A stretch of DNA of 9,007 nucleotides from Deltaproteobacteria bacterium. Its GTDB lineage: Bacteria > Myxococcota > UBA796 > SXON01. Below the pieces are notes generated by a model. That model saw only the letters and a list, made by a program, of their open reading frames with translations. It was not told the origin of the DNA and did not search any database. Location: positions 1 through 9,007 of the forward strand of contig CANKNP010000217.1 of NCBI GenBank assembly GCA_947483545.1. The letters run 5' to 3'. Both the position numbers and the translations under genes were made by a program. Positions 7,398-9,007 of this stretch are shown piece by piece. Position 1 is the first letter of the stretch. Each line of letters starts with the position of its first letter.

Positions 7398-7472
7398 GGG
7401 CCAGCCCGGGCGCTCGGCACACAACACCGCCATAGGTCTCCGGAAGCACTTGACTTGGAGCCGGGCTGGCCC
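7398..7472. repeat. 12-bp perfect inverted repeat with 51-bp spacer
   Basis: GGGCCAGCCCGG (7398-7409) and CCGGGCTGGCCC (7461-7472) are exact reverse complements. As RNA they would close a long stem-loop, and as DNA they could be two half-sites of an operator. Inside the spacer on the - strand, CTCC.AAG and CTT.GGAG segments allow a small inner stem. Such a repeat is unexpected by chance in so short a gap, though high GC raises the background. Confidence 0.6.
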
Positions 7473-7478
7473 CAACCC

Positions 7479-7552
7479 GCACCGTTCCAGGTGGAAGGCG
7501 GCGGGCCCGGCGTCTTCGCCGGACCGTCGCATTCCGCCGGTAGGAACGGTGC
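7479..7552. repeat. Nested 74-bp stem-loop, candidate structured RNA or operator
   Basis: The outer arms GCACCGTTCC (7479-7488) and GGAACGGTGC (7543-7552) pair perfectly over 10 bp. A middle 5-bp stem (GGCGG 7497-7501 with CCGCC 7534-7538) and an inner stem CCGGCG/CGCCGG (7507-7512 with 7517-7522, 4-base loop) nest inside. On the - strand RNA the inner stem extends to 9 bp (7504-7512 with 7517-7525) through one G-U wobble, whereas on the + strand that position is a C-A mismatch. This mildly favours a role in the helicase leader. Confidence 0.5.
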
Positions 7553-7615
7553 AAAGAGACCGCCGAGCCGCGAGCGAGGTTCGCCGAGCGCGCGGATCGG
7601 CGGCCTCGGCAGCAC

Positions 7616-7644
7616 TTGCGGCGGGCGCCTGCTGTCCGTACACT
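7616..7644 (+). promoter_or_regulatory. nrnA: Candidate sigma70-type promoter for the DHH phosphoesterase gene
   Basis: TTGCGG (7616-7621) and TACACT (7639-7644) are separated by exactly 17 bases. Transcription would start near 7651, giving a leader of about 16 bases before the GTG at 7667. The -35 box matches only its TTG half and the -10 box matches four of six consensus positions, so this is a moderate candidate supported mainly by spacing and location. Confidence 0.4.
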
Positions 7645-7666
7645 GGCACGCTTCTGAGAGCGAATC

Positions 7667-8692
7667 GTGTCTCCAGCACCGGCAGCACCCGCGGATAGCC
7701 TCGTCGATCTCCTCGGCGGCCCGGCCGATGCGATGCTGGTTGCGATTCGGGCCAGCAACCGGGTGGTGCTCACCGGGCCAGAAGGGCCCGATGGCGACAG
7801 CATCGGCGCATGCCTGGCGTTGCGTCGGGTCCTGATGCAGGCTGCGCCCGGCGTTCGGGTAGACGTGGTGGGCGCTCCGAGCGCGCGGTACGGGTTCCTC
7901 GGCGATGTGCAGGCGATGTTGCCGAATTCCGCTGCGCCTGGGGCCGATGGCGTGGTTGTGCTCGATGGCGATTGCCGGCGATTGCCGACCGAAGTCGCGA
8001 AGGCCTTCGGGGAGGCCCGCTGGACTGGCCTCATCGATCACCACCGGTCCACCACGACCGCGGGGTACACCGTTGCGTTGCTGGCCCCCTCCGCCGAGAG
8101 CACGTGCAGCATGATCGCCAGCATGGCGGCGCGATGGGGGGTGCCCCTCACTGCCGAGCTGGCTGAGCTGCTCTACATGGGCGTGGTGTTCGACACCGGT
8201 GCGTTCCGATACTCCAACACCCAGCCGTCTACCCATCGGTTGGCGGCCACATTGTTGGAGGCAGGCATCGACCACGCGACCATCGTGTTGCGCACGCTCG
8301 TGGAACGCCGGGCCGCTTCGCTCCGCGTGATGGGCGCGGTCTTTGGGGGGGCGCGCTTCGGGGAGGGCGGCCGCAGCCTGGTCGGGGCGGTGTCGCTAGA
8401 GACGCTTCGGATGGCGCAGGCCAATGAGACGGATCTGGACGGCGTCGTAGACGTGCTGCAGCACATCGAGGGCGTCGAGGTGGCCGCGCTCGTGACGGAG
8501 CGCGACGCTCGCGCCAAGGTGTCGCTCCGGTCGCGCGGCGCCGTCAACGTCGCGGAGCTCGCGCAGTCGCTGCACCCTGGCGGCGGGGGGCATGCCAAGG
8601 CGGCGGGCGTCGTCATGCCCGCAGAGGACTTTGACGCAGCCGTGGAGCGCGTGGTCAGCCTGCTTGAGCAAGCAACTGCAAACAGCCCCTGA
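7667..8692 (+). CDS. nrnA: DHH/DHHA1 phosphoesterase, NrnA-like (nano-RNase / pAp phosphatase)
   Basis: The product is 341 residues, the usual size of NrnA proteins, which degrade 2-5-nt RNA and dephosphorylate pAp using Mn2+. The visible motifs are PDGDSIGA (41-48; D42, D44), VVVLDGD (96-102; D100), the DHH triad IDHHRST (123-129), the fourth acidic motif GVVFDTGAFRYS (172-183; D176) and, in the DHHA1 domain, GGGGHAKAAG (305-314). One key residue departs from the family. Motif I normally reads HxxPDxD, and here the histidine position is P38 (GPEGPDGD). That histidine is a metal ligand, so activity may be altered. The rest of the active site is intact, so this is not an obvious pseudogene. 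The GTG start has GAGAG six bases upstream. It is divergent from the RNA helicase, which fits a role in RNA turnover. Another DHH substrate, such as a dinucleotide, cannot be excluded. Confidence 0.9.
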   Translation: MSPAPAAPADSLVDLLGGPADAMLVAIRASNRVVLTGPEGPDGDSIGACLALRRVLMQAAPGVRVDVVGAPSARYGFLGDVQAMLPNSAAPGADGVVVLDGDCRRLPTEVAKAFGEARWTGLIDHHRSTTTAGYTVALLAPSAESTCSMIASMAARWGVPLTAELAELLYMGVVFDTGAFRYSNTQPSTHRLAATLLEAGIDHATIVLRTLVERRAASLRVMGAVFGGARFGEGGRSLVGAVSLETLRMAQANETDLDGVVDVLQHIEGVEVAALVTERDARAKVSLRSRGAVNVAELAQSLHPGGGGHAKAAGVVMPAEDFDAAVERVVSLLEQATANSP

Positions 8693-8727
8693 TCCGGTTC
8701 GGGTTGCCGCGCGTAGTTGAATTCGCC

Positions 8728-8745
8728 GCTCCCCCTGGCGGGAGC
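8728..8745 (+). terminator. Hairpin after the DHH gene, possible terminator
   Basis: GCTCCC (8728-8733), a 6-base loop and GGGAGC (8740-8745) form a 6-bp stem 35 bases after the stop codon at 8692. No U-tract follows, so it could be a weak terminator or only a transcript-end stabiliser. The rest of the 111-bp gap to the next gene shows no clear promoter. Confidence 0.3.
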
Positions 8746-8803
8746 CTGAGACACCGGTTACCTGCCGCCGTTCCCTTTCCCACACCTCCCCGTCGGAGTT
8801 TCC

Positions 8804-9007
8804 ATGCGCCTCCTTGGCCTCTTCCCCTCCCGGCTCACCGCCCTTCTCTTGCCCACCGCGCTCCTTGCCTGCAACGGCAAGGACCCAGACTCTGACTATT
8901 CCGACGAGACCGATCCGACGGTCGAGACGGGGGACGCGGATACCGATACCGACTCGGATACGGACACGGACACGGACACGGACACGGACACGGACACGGA
9001 CACGGAC
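8804..9007 (+). CDS. Lipoprotein with Thr-Asp repeat linker (3' end outside window)
   Basis: An ATG at 8804 follows GGAG by five bases and opens a frame that is still open at the window edge (68 codons). The N-terminus is a lipoprotein signal peptide: MRLLGLFPSR, a hydrophobic core and a lipobox LLAC with C23 as the lipidated residue. Asn follows the Cys, so the bacterial Asp+2 inner-membrane retention signal is absent and outer-membrane placement is likely. After an acidic stretch (DPDSDYSDETDP) the sequence becomes (DT)n, a low-complexity acidic linker encoded by GACACG units. Such linkers in lipoproteins are frequent in myxobacteria-like genomes and usually tether a folded domain that here lies beyond the window, so the function is unknown. 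Confidence 0.85.
   Translation, partial: MRLLGLFPSRLTALLLPTALLACNGKDPDSDYSDETDPTVETGDADTDTDSDTDTDTDTDTDTDTDTD
8963..9007 (+). repeat. GACACG hexanucleotide tandem repeat
   Basis: Seven exact copies of GACACG run from 8963 to 9004, plus GAC at the window end, so the array continues outside. Each unit encodes Asp-Thr in the lipoprotein frame. Preceding GATACC/GATACG variants (about 8939-8962) are the same codon pair with synonymous changes. Because the unit is six bases, slippage would alter linker length but not frame. Confidence 0.95.

Larger units (their letters stand above)
7281..7666. other. Divergent intergenic region of 386 bp rich in inverted repeats
   Basis: This spacer separates the helicase start (- strand, 7280) from the DHH gene start (+ strand, 7667). 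Reading frames cross it on both strands, but none shows a recognisable protein or a start with support. It contains three notable hairpin-forming segments (7319-7333, 7398-7472, 7479-7552) and a candidate promoter for the DHH gene (7616-7644). If the helicase promoter lies beyond about 7552, all three structures would sit in a helicase 5' leader of roughly 270 bases or more. I could not identify that promoter. Confidence 0.6.

Noticed and set aside
7398..7552. The paired inverted repeats as the ends of a small mobile element
   Set aside because: The two repeats differ in sequence, no target-site duplication is visible, and nothing between them looks like a transposase or its remnant.
7281..7688. 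A 136-residue N-terminal extension of the helicase frame
   Set aside because: The extension has no helicase features, overlaps the start of the DHH gene, and the GTG at 7280 has a well-placed GGAG ribosome site.
7151..8275. A 374-codon frame on the - strand antisense to the DHH gene
   Set aside because: The DHH gene on the + strand has nearly all family motifs in order, and this frame shows none and runs into the helicase coding region in another phase.

Overview
The window is GC-rich bacterial chromosome with no mobile element, tRNA, rRNA or CRISPR array. The organism looks like a GC-rich Gram-negative. Signal peptides precede a predicted outer-membrane barrel, there is a membrane-anchored Ser/Thr kinase, and the last gene is a lipoprotein with a Thr-Asp repeat linker. 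That mix recalls Myxococcota and other former deltaproteobacteria. This is an inference from gene style, with no marker gene to confirm it.

Layout from left to right. (a) At 1-1268 on + is the 3' part of a single-pass membrane protein of unknown function that enters from outside the window. (b) At 1269-1393 is a short convergent gap with terminator-like hairpins. (c) Four genes follow on the - strand, transcribed right to left: a DEAD-box RNA helicase (7280 to 5253), an exported DUF4097-like beta-repeat protein (4949 to 4182), a predicted outer-membrane beta-barrel (4182 to 3262) whose start overlaps the previous stop, and a transmembrane Ser/Thr protein kinase (3193 to 1394). The last three form a likely operon of envelope proteins. 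The helicase is separated from them by a 303-bp gap that carries a double-hairpin intergenic element. (d) At 7281-7666 is a divergent gap with several nested inverted repeats and a candidate promoter. (e) At 7667-8692 on + is a DHH/DHHA1 phosphoesterase of the NrnA (nano-RNase/pAp phosphatase) type. (f) At 8804-9007 on + is the start of a lipoprotein gene that runs off the window inside a hexanucleotide repeat.

Two themes stand out. One is RNA turnover, with an RNA helicase and a probable nano-RNA hydrolase transcribed divergently from one structured spacer. The other is envelope signalling, with a kinase that has an extracytoplasmic beta-domain encoded beside two exported proteins. The points most worth checking are the structured spacer at 7281-7666, the missing motif-I histidine in the DHH protein, the heptad-spaced threonines beside the kinase membrane segment, and the palindromic intergenic element at 5056-5137. 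I see no unambiguous new defence or mobile system.
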